Both the position numbers and the translations under genes were made by a program. Positions 6,499-13,856 of a stretch of DNA of 50,393 nucleotides are shown here, in pieces. The notes under the pieces were generated by a model that had not been told where the DNA came from, did no database searches, and worked only from the letters and a program-made list of their open reading frames with translations. Source of the stretch: Chromatium weissei (GTDB taxonomy: Bacteria; Pseudomonadota; Gammaproteobacteria; Chromatiales; Chromatiaceae); the NCBI RefSeq assembly GCF_016583765.1, contig NZ_NRRR01000010.1, forward strand, positions 1 through 50,393, read 5' to 3'. Position 1 is the first letter of the stretch; each line of letters begins with the position of its first letter.

Positions 6499-7167
6499 AT
6501 GGAACGTAATCGCAACAGGGCGCACGGCATCAGGCAGCGCAAACACGTTAACCGTATTGCGAAACGCTGCCCTTGTACTTGGACTGAAGCGGAAAAGACT
6601 TACGCGACCAACAATCAACGCTGGCAGAAATGGTGTTATCTACCCATTCAGTATTGGCGTGAGATTGCGCACTGTTGCACTCTGCCTTTAGACCCGCTTG
6701 ATCTGGCGCGGCTTGCTGTCCTCGGATCGTGGCGAGTGACGCAGGGAATTTACCGTTTTGATCCTGATCTTTACACCGCATTGACCGAGACTCCGCGTGT
6801 CAATCCTGACGACCTGTTGCTTCGTTTACCCGCGTGGGGCGTCTATCTCGAAATGCCGGGCATGGTAATTGCCGATGTTCCGATCATTGGATGTTATGCC
6901 AGTTGGAATATCGAAAACACTGATCCTGCGTTATGGCTACTGCTTGATCCCGATGATCCGACTGATTTCACCTTTTCGCGCTTCGTGTTCAGGCAATGGC
7001 AACCAAACACTGCACCGAATGACATCGCTCCAATCCTCTCACTGTTACAAGCCGTTTGTGATGCCCAATGTGAGCATCCGGGTTTAACCATCATTAATAC
7101 CCGCAAACACGAGCAGCTCATGCTTGCCCCCGAACACGTTACCTATTGCTTGGTCGTAAATCCATGA
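6499..7167 (+). CDS. AcrVA2-like protein (anti-CRISPR candidate)
   Basis: A 222-residue protein. Its central part, LAVLGSWRVTQGIYRFD followed by LLLRLPAWGVYLEM, matches my memory of the AcrVA2 anti-CRISPR core (YGAWRNTLGIYQLD ... LNLPDWCVYVDI) in the same order and spacing. AcrVA2 of Moraxella bovoculi lowers Cas12a production by acting on its mRNA, and relatives are common on plasmids and phages. AcrVA2 is about 320 residues, so this copy lacks the C-terminal third. ATG 6499 follows AGGGATTG; an in-frame TTG at 6490 is less likely. The neighbours are phage-like early genes. Homology is judged by eye. Confidence 0.65.
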   Translation: MERNRNRAHGIRQRKHVNRIAKRCPCTWTEAEKTYATNNQRWQKWCYLPIQYWREIAHCCTLPLDPLDLARLAVLGSWRVTQGIYRFDPDLYTALTETPRVNPDDLLLRLPAWGVYLEMPGMVIADVPIIGCYASWNIENTDPALWLLLDPDDPTDFTFSRFVFRQWQPNTAPNDIAPILSLLQAVCDAQCEHPGLTIINTRKHEQLMLAPEHVTYCLVVNP

Positions 7168-7420
7168 AAGCTGTATCCAGATCATCATGTTGAATTGAAA
7201 ACCATGACTGCCGCCACGCCAGTACAGGCGGTTCCGTTCTTTCCGCTCGCACGTTCTTTTGGTTAAACGCTGTAGGGTTTCCAAGGTGCGATGCGAGCGT
7301 TAGTCGATTGTCTGTTGCCATATCAGCAAGCCGTCATAAAACCAGCAAAGCCAAAGTAGCAATCTACAGTTCCAGCCGTTAAATCGCAACAAAATATGCC
7401 AGTAATTTGTTTCTTTTTGC
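7168..7420. other. intergenic stretch without a supported gene
   Basis: Between the AcrVA2-like stop and the promoter at 7421 I see no coding sequence with a start signal. A remnant of the missing AcrVA2 C-terminal domain was looked for in the forward frames and not found convincingly. Confidence 0.5.
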
Positions 7421-7450
7421 TTGATTATTGACCTATAGGTCAATTACAAT
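7421..7450 (+). promoter_or_regulatory. promoter with palindromic operator, copy 1
   Basis: TTGATT (7421-7426), an 18-base spacer and TACAAT (7445-7450) form a sigma70-type promoter. The spacer holds the perfect 16-base palindrome TTGACCTATAGGTCAA (7428-7443). The same block, with TATAAT as the -10, occurs at 8910-8939. The XRE repressor encoded between the two copies is the obvious candidate ligand. Confidence 0.75.
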
Positions 7451-7511
7451 GCAGTCAATGGAGTAAATGTACAGATAAGGAAATCATCATCAATTAACTG
7501 AGGTGATCTAA

Positions 7512-7853
7512 ATGAACTTTCCTTGTGTGATCACATACGAATTGAATGCGTATCTCAATCAATTGGACGAAGAAGAAGCCTATTCGGAGGCTTGCTGGCG
7601 TGAAGCAGAGTGGATCATTCAACTGACGGGTGATGTATTCATCTCTCAGTTCGGCAATTTAGAAGAGGACTTCATCGAGGGCATGATTGAACTGATGAAG
7701 AAAATGACGATGCAGGAACTGGTTGATCTGGAGAATCAGAAGGCGAATGAGGCACAACGAAAAGGAGAGGCGTTTTCTACACCAATTTCTGACTGTGTTG
7801 ACTGTGCCGCAGTGATTGAAGTGGAGAAAGAGAGAGACATCGACTGGGATTGA
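7512..7853 (+). CDS. acidic protein of unknown function
   Basis: A 113-residue, strongly acidic protein (many Glu/Asp: DEEEAYSEACWREAEW, VEKERDIDWD) with two Cys near the C-terminus (SDCVDCAA). It has a good ribosome site (GAGGTGATCTAA before ATG) and is the first gene behind the copy 1 promoter, so it is probably controlled by the XRE repressor. Small acidic phage-like early proteins are sometimes DNA mimics or inhibitors, but nothing here proves that. Confidence 0.7.
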   Translation: MNFPCVITYELNAYLNQLDEEEAYSEACWREAEWIIQLTGDVFISQFGNLEEDFIEGMIELMKKMTMQELVDLENQKANEAQRKGEAFSTPISDCVDCAAVIEVEKERDIDWD

Positions 7854-7935
7854 GTGATACCACTCTCTTATTGATTCAACTTTGGTCAGTCAGCTCGCAA
7901 CTGATTGACCAATTTAAGCAACTTAGGAGATCACA

Positions 7936-8328
7936 ATGTACACCAATGACAGCAAACCGATCAACGGTTATGTCTTCACCGAGAAAGAGTCGGATGAGCG
8001 GACAAATCACTACATCGCCGTTCACGAACAGGCAGCGGTTTATGAATTGAATGCCATGCGTTATGGCGTTTTACCGGGAACGGTTGAGGATTTCGTGATG
8101 CGATTAAGTGTTGAGGATCAGCGTCATGTTGAGGCGATTATTGATGATGCAGCGGCTTATCTTGTGCGCGGTGAAATATCGCGGAATTATCGTGGATCAG
8201 CATCACTGGCTGAAAGACACGCAGAGAAAGAAAATATAATCAATCAACTGTTTGATTCATCGATTGATGAGTTGTTAGACGTTGCAACAAAAGACCAACT
8301 CGCTTACTTGACAAGCATCATCGAATAA
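7936..8328 (+). CDS. unknown 130-residue protein of the repressor-controlled operon
   Basis: A soluble, acidic, mostly helical protein (MYTNDSKPINGYVFTEKESDERTNHYIAVHEQAAVYELNAMRYG...). An ideal AGGAG ribosome site stands eight bases before ATG. It is the second gene behind the copy 1 promoter and ends at a terminator shared with the convergent repressor gene. No family recognised. Confidence 0.7.
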   Translation: MYTNDSKPINGYVFTEKESDERTNHYIAVHEQAAVYELNAMRYGVLPGTVEDFVMRLSVEDQRHVEAIIDDAAAYLVRGEISRNYRGSASLAERHAEKENIINQLFDSSIDELLDVATKDQLAYLTSIIE

Positions 8329-8343
8329 CGATCAATCGAATAA

Positions 8344-8372
8344 ATAAGCCCAGCCTCACCGCTGGGTTTATT
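8344..8372. terminator. bidirectional terminator
   Basis: AATAAGCCCAGC, a six-base loop and GCTGGGTTTATT form a stem flanked by A and T runs on both sides. It lies between the converging 130-residue gene and the XRE repressor gene, overlapping the stop codon of the latter. Confidence 0.8.
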
Positions 8373-8778
8373 GTTTTGAAACACCACGAATGGTGGTGAG
8401 CAATTCGATATAGCCATCCTTTGTAACACCTGATAAGTCGAGACATAGCAGCATTCGCCATTCTTCGTTAGTGATTTGCAGAACATTGACCAAAGCCTTA
8501 TCCGCAGCAAGTTCCTGAAGACCAAGAAGCGCAGAACTGTTTGAAGTTTGCATCGTATTTGCACGAGCAACCGGTTGTGTTGGCAAGTCGGCACTAATTA
8601 AATCGCTTTCTGTAACACCATAAAGTTTTGCCATTTGCGAAAGCAGATTAACGTTGGGATGTTTAGTGCCTGATTCTAAACGAGAAAGAAAACTTTGATC
8701 GATATTTAATGCCAAGGCTGCTTCTTTTTGTGTGAGATTAACCGCTTGACGTGCTGCTTTGAATTTAAGATGTGACAT
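8368..8778 (-). CDS. XRE-family repressor
   Basis: A 136-residue regulator with an N-terminal helix-turn-helix of the XRE/Cro type: MSHLKFKAARQAVNLTQKEAALALNIDQSFLSRLESGTKHPNVNLLSQMAKLYGV. The C-terminal half is a short dimerisation-like region. It lies between two identical promoter/operator blocks (7421-7450 and 8910-8939), which suggests that it controls both flanking operons. ATG 8778 fits the start of the HTH; a TTG at 8808 is an alternative. Imperfect repeats GATACCAATTGAA and TTGAATTGTATC at 8801-8836, upstream of its own start, may be an autoregulatory site. Confidence 0.88.
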   Translation of the reverse strand: MSHLKFKAARQAVNLTQKEAALALNIDQSFLSRLESGTKHPNVNLLSQMAKLYGVTESDLISADLPTQPVARANTMQTSNSSALLGLQELAADKALVNVLQITNEEWRMLLCLDLSGVTKDGYIELLTTIRGVSKQ

Positions 8779-8909
8779 AACGTGATCCGTGTTCAGTTTT
8801 GATACCAATTGAATGAAGCGTATCTTGAATTGTATCTAAACGCTGTTGATTCGTGTTGATTTGCGTATAAAGAATGAAGGCGAAACCGATCTAAATTGTT
8901 TCTTTTTGC

Positions 8910-8939
8910 TTGATTATTGACCTATAGGTCAATTATAAT
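8910..8939 (+). promoter_or_regulatory. promoter with palindromic operator, copy 2
   Basis: TTGATT (8910-8915), an 18-base spacer and TATAAT (8934-8939) enclose the same palindrome TTGACCTATAGGTCAA (8917-8932) seen at 7428-7443. The identity extends about 14 bases upstream (TTGTTTCTTTTTGC). This copy drives the DUF6573, ATPase and Gp157-like genes. Confidence 0.8.
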
Positions 8940-9018
8940 GCAGTCAAGGATAAAGGGGGGACAAGGATGTTGTGATTATGCCGAGATTCCGGCATTTGCT
9001 CATTTGAGGAGTTGAATC

Positions 9019-9393
9019 ATGTTTGAAAACGCTGAAGTGATTTACAGCTACAGCCGCGCCCAAGCGATTGAAGACGGTGTGTTAATTGATGTCAGCAACA
9101 CCGCCAAAGACGCGGGTTTTCGCATTCCCGTTGCGCTCACCACTGCTGTTTGGGCGGATTGTGTGGCATGGGATGGCGACACGAGTCAGGACGAGAACGG
9201 ACGGTTATGGGATGTGCTGTTCATAAGTGCACTTGAGGCACGGCGCAACCGCAACAGCCAGCGGATCGTGTTTCAAATACTGCGGGTGAAGCAAGGCAGC
9301 AACCAATTGTTTCCTGTGCAATTGGTGTTGCACATCGGCGGCGGCGATCACGGCGAGCCAGTGATTACGATCATGCAACCGAACGAGGATTAA
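9019..9393 (+). CDS. DUF6573-family protein
   Basis: A 124-residue protein. The pattern IYSYSRAQAIEDGVLIDVSNTAKDAGFRIPVALTTAVWADCVAW at the N-terminus and GEPVITIMQPNED at the C-terminus is characteristic of DUF6573, common on plasmids and integrative elements but without known function. It has a GAGGAG ribosome site and is the first gene behind the copy 2 promoter. The phage-like ATPase and Gp157 homologue follow in the same direction. Confidence 0.85.
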   Translation: MFENAEVIYSYSRAQAIEDGVLIDVSNTAKDAGFRIPVALTTAVWADCVAWDGDTSQDENGRLWDVLFISALEARRNRNSQRIVFQILRVKQGSNQLFPVQLVLHIGGGDHGEPVITIMQPNED

Positions 9394-9396
9394 GCC

Positions 9397-9624
9397 ATGA
9401 GCGATCCGGGCATGAATTACTTGAACGGGTTATTGGATGCCAGTTTTGAGTTGGAACTGAAACAATCGGCATTTCAAATGCGGCGGGAGGAGAAGCTACT
9501 TAAAGAAGCATTAGATATGAGCAGTGGAGTCTCAACGCAACGCCCGACGGTTGAGCACTTGGTGGTTGCAATGCGGTGGTGCGCCTCACAAAACCAGACG
9601 GATTGGCAAGACGCACCGTTCTAA
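9397..9624 (+). CDS. small protein of unknown function
   Basis: A 75-residue helical protein (MSDPGMNYLNGLLDASFELELKQSAFQMRREEKLLKEALDMSS...) starting three bases after the DUF6573 stop, whose last codons supply the GAGGA ribosome site. Such tight spacing supports a real operon member. No family recognised. Confidence 0.65.
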   Translation: MSDPGMNYLNGLLDASFELELKQSAFQMRREEKLLKEALDMSSGVSTQRPTVEHLVVAMRWCASQNQTDWQDAPF

Positions 9625-9695
9625 CAAATGGATGCTTGGAAGGCGGACACCTTTCAAGCATCAGTTCCTAAATGAGCACAAGTAGGAGATTGATT

Positions 9696-10634
9696 ATGTA
9701 TCGCAAAGCCGAACGCAAACAAGCCAAGTTACGTCTTGCGCTCTGTGGACCGAGTGGTAGCGGCAAAACCTATTCCGCGCTGTTGATTGCGCAGGGATTG
9801 CAGCCCAACAAGGTTGCCCTGATCGACACTGAACGCGGCAGTGGAGAACTGTACGCCGACTTAATCCCGTATGACGTGGCATCGCTGAACCCGCCTTACA
9901 CGCCCCAGCGGTATATCGACCTGATTCATGGTGCAGAAAAAGCCGGTTATGACGTGTTGATTATCGACTCGATATCTCATGCGTGGATGGGAACAGGTGG
10001 CATTTTGGAAATGCACGACAAGGTAGCGACTGCAACCCGTAACGCATTCACCGCATGGCGCGATGTCACACCCAAACACAACGCACTGGTGGACGCGATC
10101 ATCGGAGCGGATTTGCATGTCATCGTCACCACGCGATCTAAAACCAGTTACGACATGGTGGAAGACAATGGCAAAAAGAAGCCGGTCAAGATCGGATTGG
10201 CTCCCGTGCAACGAGAAGGATTGGAGTACGAATTCACCACCGTTTTTGATTTGTCAGTAGGTCAACACGTTGCCACTGCGACAAAAGACCGAACGGGACT
10301 TTTTGACAATCAGCACTTCATTCCGACCGTTGCCACTGGCTCCGCATTGCGCGACTGGCTGATGACTGGCATTGACCCGACAGAAGAAAGTCACAAAACG
10401 CTGGCGCTATTCAAAGCGAACGTCAGCGCGATGGACAGCATCAGCCATTTAACCAACTGGTGGCGGAAACACAGCACCGAGATTGCAATGCTCACCGCCC
10501 CTGATCGTGAGTTTATCACCGCCCACTGCGCCCAGCACAAAGCAGCACTCACCGCACTGAGTGAACCGCCGAAAGTCGAGAGCGAACCGCCCAAACCCAA
10601 CGGTATTGACCACGCCGAGGCTGTAACCCACTAA
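9696..10634 (+). CDS. phage-type RecA-like ATPase (AAA_24, Sak4-like)
   Basis: A 312-residue ATPase with Walker A GPSGSGKT at residues 18-25 and Walker B DVLIIDSISHAW near residue 90. The KAERKQAKLRLALCGPSGSGKTYSALLIAQGL start and later TTRSKTSYDM and LAPVQREGLEYEFTTVFDL blocks match the phage AAA_24 family, some of which (Sak4) assist single-strand annealing recombination with a partner single-strand binding protein. A Pro-rich tail ends the protein. ATG 9696 has an AGGAG 8 bases upstream. With the Gp157-like gene behind it, this forms a phage-like recombination module. Confidence 0.85.
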   Translation: MYRKAERKQAKLRLALCGPSGSGKTYSALLIAQGLQPNKVALIDTERGSGELYADLIPYDVASLNPPYTPQRYIDLIHGAEKAGYDVLIIDSISHAWMGTGGILEMHDKVATATRNAFTAWRDVTPKHNALVDAIIGADLHVIVTTRSKTSYDMVEDNGKKKPVKIGLAPVQREGLEYEFTTVFDLSVGQHVATATKDRTGLFDNQHFIPTVATGSALRDWLMTGIDPTEESHKTLALFKANVSAMDSISHLTNWWRKHSTEIAMLTAPDREFITAHCAQHKAALTALSEPPKVESEPPKPNGIDHAEAVTH

Positions 10635-10676
10635 ACCCAGTGGCGCGACTCTCACGGGTCGCGCATGGAGGCGACG

Positions 10677-11177
10677 ATGAAACCCACGCTCAAATTGTAC
10701 GAACTCAGCGATGACTTTCTCCATACTCTTGATGACCTCTGTGAACAGGATTTATCGCCTGAGATCATCGCATTACAGTTAGAAAGTCTGGCTAGCGCTT
10801 GGGAAACAAAAGCGATAAATGTCGCTCGCTATATTCGCAATCTGGAAGCAGAAGCAGCGGCAGTGACAGAAGCGGGAAAGCGGATGAATGCGCGTGCCAA
10901 GACACTGAAACGGCAGGCTGAACACCTGCGGGAATATCTCAAGAACCAGATTGAAATTACTGGACTGAAACCACCCCACGCCACTGACTTAACGCTAAAG
11001 ATTCAGAACAATCCGCCCAGTGTGGTGATCCATGACGAGAGCCGCGTTCCGGCTGAATACCGCCGCAGTGCGATTGTGACCACGATCTTAAAAGCCGAGA
11101 TCAGCACTGCATTGAAAGCTGGCAATCCAGTAACTGGTGCGCACATCGAACAGAGCACACGTTTGGTTATTGGCTAA
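10677..11177 (+). CDS. Gp157-family phage protein
   Basis: A 166-residue protein like Siphovirus Gp157: an N-terminal coiled coil (KAINVARYIRNLEAEAAAVTEAGKRMNARAKTLKRQAEHLREYLKNQ) followed by LKIQNNPPSVVIHDESRVPAEYRR. The family sits next to phage single-strand annealing and ATPase genes, and a streptococcal member was linked to phage resistance. The start at 10677 is set by GGAGG seven bases upstream; an ATG at 10665 would place that site inside the gene. A strong terminator follows. Confidence 0.88.
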   Translation: MKPTLKLYELSDDFLHTLDDLCEQDLSPEIIALQLESLASAWETKAINVARYIRNLEAEAAAVTEAGKRMNARAKTLKRQAEHLREYLKNQIEITGLKPPHATDLTLKIQNNPPSVVIHDESRVPAEYRRSAIVTTILKAEISTALKAGNPVTGAHIEQSTRLVIG

Positions 11178-11197
11178 CAGATAACGCACAACTCAAC

Positions 11198-11221
11198 AAC
11201 CCCGGTCATCCGGGGTTTTTT
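11198..11221 (+). terminator. rho-independent terminator
   Basis: AACCCCGG, a TCAT loop, CCGGGGTT and a run of six T. Nearly the same block with its flank (CTCAACAACCCCGGTCAT) recurs after the ORF6N gene at 12336-12359, so one was copied from the other. Confidence 0.93.
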
Positions 11222-11546
11222 ATTGATGAAAAAACGATTATTTCAATTGCTTCATTGACTCGGATCTGAATGCACAGATCGCTCTTGACACCCGCTTTCG
11301 TTCGGGTTTAGCCTTTCTTTGCCGCCAACATGGCGGTCGGGATTGTCACCCCGGAACACGAAGCGCGTAGTGCCACCCAGCGATAGGCGCATTTTTTGTG
11401 CCCGCAAGATTTCTATGGTGGGCTGTATGTGAGGAAGCCGTAAGGCTTGCCGGTTCTTCGTTCCGGTTGTGACAACCTCGCTTACAGTCTGCCGCCACTC
11501 CCGATGATAGTAGCGTCGGCGGACTCCAACCGAAACGGAGACTGTT
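11222..11546 (+). ncRNA. structured leader before the ORF6N gene
   Basis: This 325-base stretch has no good gene but is dense in short hairpins: CCCGctttcgttCGGG near 11292-11307, CCGCCaacatGGCGG near 11322-11336, and AAGCC/GGCTT and CCGG repeats at 11435-11468. One forward frame shows short peptides such as GLPVLRSGC and LAYSLPPLP broken by stops. That resembles the leader regions with decayed Ash/Icd-like frames seen before phage ORF6N or Rha genes. A regulatory RNA or an attenuator is plausible; boundaries are approximate. Confidence 0.4.
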
Positions 11547-12314
11547 ATGACCGCTCTAAATCAATCAACTGTCACGGTTGAAACCCTGCCCGTTATTACC
11601 TTTCAAGACGTTCGTGTTCTGACGACTGACCTGTTGGCTCAGGTCTACGGGACTGAAATCGACAACATCCGTAAAAACCACTCGCGCAATCAAGATCGCT
11701 TTGAGTGTGGCAAGCACTTCTTTTTGTTAGAAGGCGATGATCTGCGTGAATTCAAAGAGTTGCACAGAGTGACTAATAGTCACTCTGTGAAAATATCCCC
11801 ACGAATCAAAGCGTTAATCCTGTGGACTGAACGCGGCGCTGCTCGCCATGCCAAGATGCTGGAAACCGATCAGGCTTGGAATGTGTTTGAGAAGTTGGAG
11901 GATGCCTACTTTCGTCCGCCATCTCGCAAAACTGGTCACTATCAACAACCTGCACTTCCCACCGATTTACCCTCCGCTCTCCGTGCCTACGCCGCTGAGA
12001 TTGAAAATCATCAACATGATTCATCTGTGATTGAAATGCTTAATCAACAGAATGCGATCCTGAAAGAGTTTCTTGAAATCTGCTTAAAACAATTAGCATT
12101 TCAACAATGTGATGATCCTGACAAAGCCACCTCTACCGCATTTCGTCATTGCTTATCTGCTCCATTTATCAATTACATCAAACAGAATAGAATTCATCGC
12201 AATAGCACATCCAAGAACGATCCGTTTGTGAAAGCATTGGATCAACTCTTTATAGGAACCCTTGAAGAACTGAAATCAATTCAAGCGTATTTAGAGATCA
12301 GTTTTAGATGGTGA
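11547..12314 (+). CDS. ORF6N-domain phage protein
   Basis: A 255-residue protein. Residues about 15-100 form an ORF6N domain (LPVITFQDVRVLTTDLLAQVYGTEIDNIRKNHSRNQDRFECGKHFFLLEGDDLREF...LILWTERGAARHAKMLETDQAWNVFEKLEDAYF), a KilA-N-related DNA-binding domain of phage antirepressors. The C-terminal half is helical and unassigned. A CGGAG ribosome site lies seven bases before ATG. It stands alone between two copies of the same terminator, with a long structured leader that probably controls its expression. Confidence 0.88.
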   Translation: MTALNQSTVTVETLPVITFQDVRVLTTDLLAQVYGTEIDNIRKNHSRNQDRFECGKHFFLLEGDDLREFKELHRVTNSHSVKISPRIKALILWTERGAARHAKMLETDQAWNVFEKLEDAYFRPPSRKTGHYQQPALPTDLPSALRAYAAEIENHQHDSSVIEMLNQQNAILKEFLEICLKQLAFQQCDDPDKATSTAFRHCLSAPFINYIKQNRIHRNSTSKNDPFVKALDQLFIGTLEELKSIQAYLEISFRW

Positions 12315-12335
12315 ACACTGAATCACTTACTCAAC

Positions 12336-12359
12336 AACCCCGGTCATTCGGGGTTTTTT
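12336..12359 (+). terminator. rho-independent terminator
   Basis: AACCCCG, loop, CGGGG and six T. It is a near copy of the terminator at 11198-11221, with one base changed in the stem-loop. Confidence 0.92.
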
Positions 12360-12386
12360 ATGGGTGAAGCAACGAGTTTGAGACAA

Positions 12387-12447
12387 CGTGATTGCCGGAA
12401 ATAATCACGCTAACGTAAGATGTATGGAATATGCCCACTATATTCCA
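12387..12447. promoter_or_regulatory. two palindromes before the metal-response operon
   Basis: CGTGATT/AATCACG (12387-12393 and 12403-12409, nine-base loop) and TGGAATAT/ATATTCCA (12425-12432 and 12440-12447, seven-base loop) lie in the short gap before the operon that encodes a MerR regulator. MerR-type operators are palindromes in an overlong promoter spacer; either repeat could serve, but I could not place -35 and -10 boxes with confidence. Confidence 0.45.
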
Positions 12448-12463
12448 CCTTAAGGACTTTGTT

Positions 12464-12688
12464 ATGCCCCGTGACGTGATGCTACACATTGACGAACGTC
12501 TGAACACCGACACCCAAAACCACCTAATCGCCTTACTTGCTGAACGGTTTGGAATTACGACCGACATTCACAACTCCACCAAACCGCACCTGCTGTTTTT
12601 TTCCACTCACCCAGAACACGCCCCGCCGCATCTCATCCTCGCCGCAGTACGGGAGCTGGGTTATCACGCAGAGATTGTTGACTTATGA
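12464..12688 (+). CDS. small HMA-like (ferredoxin-fold) protein
   Basis: A 74-residue protein (MPRDVMLHIDERLNTDTQNHLIALLAERFGITTDIHNSTKPHLLFFSTHPEHAPPHLILAAVRELGYHAEIVDL). The order strand-helix-strand-strand-helix-strand and the closing V.ELGY.AEIVDL resemble heavy-metal-associated domains, but the CxxC motif is missing. A role in metal handling is inferred mainly from the MerR gene, whose ATG overlaps its stop by four bases. ATG 12464 follows AAGGAC; ATG 12431 inside the palindrome is less likely. Confidence 0.6.
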   Translation: MPRDVMLHIDERLNTDTQNHLIALLAERFGITTDIHNSTKPHLLFFSTHPEHAPPHLILAAVRELGYHAEIVDL

Positions 12689-13176
12689 AAATTGGTGAAA
12701 TTGCACAACGCCTGAATACCACCGTGCGCACCCTGCGCTTTTATGAAGAACAAGGATTGATTCATCCGCGTCGTAAACCCAGTGGAACACGCATCTATTC
12801 AGAAGATGATTTAGAACGTTTTGCAGCCTTAATCAATCTCGCCCGCTTAGGCTTTTCATTGCAGTCATTGGCGGAATTGGCAGGAATACGCAAAGCCAGC
12901 GCCACTGGTGATGAAGCCAGTCGTGCCGTCGCAAAACGCTTAACGGAAATAGAGGCAGAACTCGCTGAACGTGCCCGTGCAATTGAATGTCAACGTGCGG
13001 ATATTGCAAAGGCTTTAACACTGGTCAGGCAATGTCACGACTGTCAACAACGCCCCGTGCGCAGTGTGTGTGCGCAATGTCCGATCAGTGCCGAATTAAA
13101 AGATATTGGCATTCTAAAACTGGTGTGGGATGAGGAAATGCCGTGCTTGTGTGACAACTGTAATCAACCAATTTAA
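12685..13176 (+). CDS. MerR-family metal-responsive regulator
   Basis: A 163-residue MerR protein: winged helix at residues 1-70 (MKIGEIAQRLNTTVRTLRFYEEQGLIHPRRKPSGTRIYSEDDLERFAALINLARLGFSLQSLAEL), then a dimerisation coiled coil and a Cys-rich tail (CHDCQQRP, VCAQCP, CLCDNC). The seven or more cysteines point to metal binding, as in cadmium, zinc or mercury sensors, though the pattern does not tell which metal. It overlaps the small HMA-like gene and precedes two membrane protein genes that it may control. Confidence 0.9.
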   Translation: MKIGEIAQRLNTTVRTLRFYEEQGLIHPRRKPSGTRIYSEDDLERFAALINLARLGFSLQSLAELAGIRKASATGDEASRAVAKRLTEIEAELAERARAIECQRADIAKALTLVRQCHDCQQRPVRSVCAQCPISAELKDIGILKLVWDEEMPCLCDNCNQPI

Positions 13177-13199
13177 TCACTAAACTGGAGTGAATAGAT

Positions 13200-13847
13200 A
13201 TGCCGATGAAAGTACAAACCGCAATCGCAATTAGCTTATTTCAAGCCTACTTTCTTATTGTGAGCATGATTGGAGAATCACCTGATTCCATCATGTTATT
13301 GGGAAATCTCGTCTTCACTGGATGGTTGGGAATGGAAGCCATGCGAGTACGTTTAGGTCATGCCGAGGGTGAAAGCCGCACTTTTGGCATTCTGTCACGG
13401 TCTTTTTTAATCGTGTCATTCACTTCAGTTGCTGTGGCTTTTGCGGATCGATCCAGTAACGTTGTTCTGTTAGCAACGTTGCCAGATACCGCATTATTTA
13501 TCGGCTTTATCCTTCTCGCTGTAGGCGTTTGGTTGCGACATATCTCAATCAAGACGCTCGGACGGTTCTTTGTCACCAAGGTACAAATTCGTCACGATCA
13601 CAATCTGGTGAAAGATGGCATTTACAGCTTATTGCGTCATCCCAGCTATACCGGACTTATTCTGGGTTTCCTCGGCGTTATCCTAATTTTGCAGAGTACA
13701 ACCGCATTGGTGTTATTCATTGCATTGGGAATCCCAGCGTATTCCTATCGCATCTGGATAGAGGAAAAGAGTTTAATCAAAGTCTTCGGTGATGAATACC
13801 GCAGTTATCGCACTGAAACCTATGCACTAATCCCATTCGTGTATTGA
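13200..13847 (+). CDS. isoprenylcysteine methyltransferase-like membrane protein (CzcN-like)
   Basis: A 215-residue integral membrane protein with about five hydrophobic segments. The block VKDGIYSLLRHPSYTGLILGFLG...YRIWIEEKSLIKVFGDEYRSYRTET is the signature of the ICMT/PEMT family (RHPxYxG, E(E)xxLxxxFGxxYxxY). Bacterial relatives such as CzcN occur in metal resistance operons, with unproven reaction. The MerR gene upstream and TauE/SafE gene immediately downstream support a metal- or thiol-stress context. A GGAG ribosome site precedes ATG 13200. Confidence 0.85.
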   Translation: MPMKVQTAIAISLFQAYFLIVSMIGESPDSIMLLGNLVFTGWLGMEAMRVRLGHAEGESRTFGILSRSFLIVSFTSVAVAFADRSSNVVLLATLPDTALFIGFILLAVGVWLRHISIKTLGRFFVTKVQIRHDHNLVKDGIYSLLRHPSYTGLILGFLGVILILQSTTALVLFIALGIPAYSYRIWIEEKSLIKVFGDEYRSYRTETYALIPFVY

Positions 13848-13856
13848 GTGCATGAC

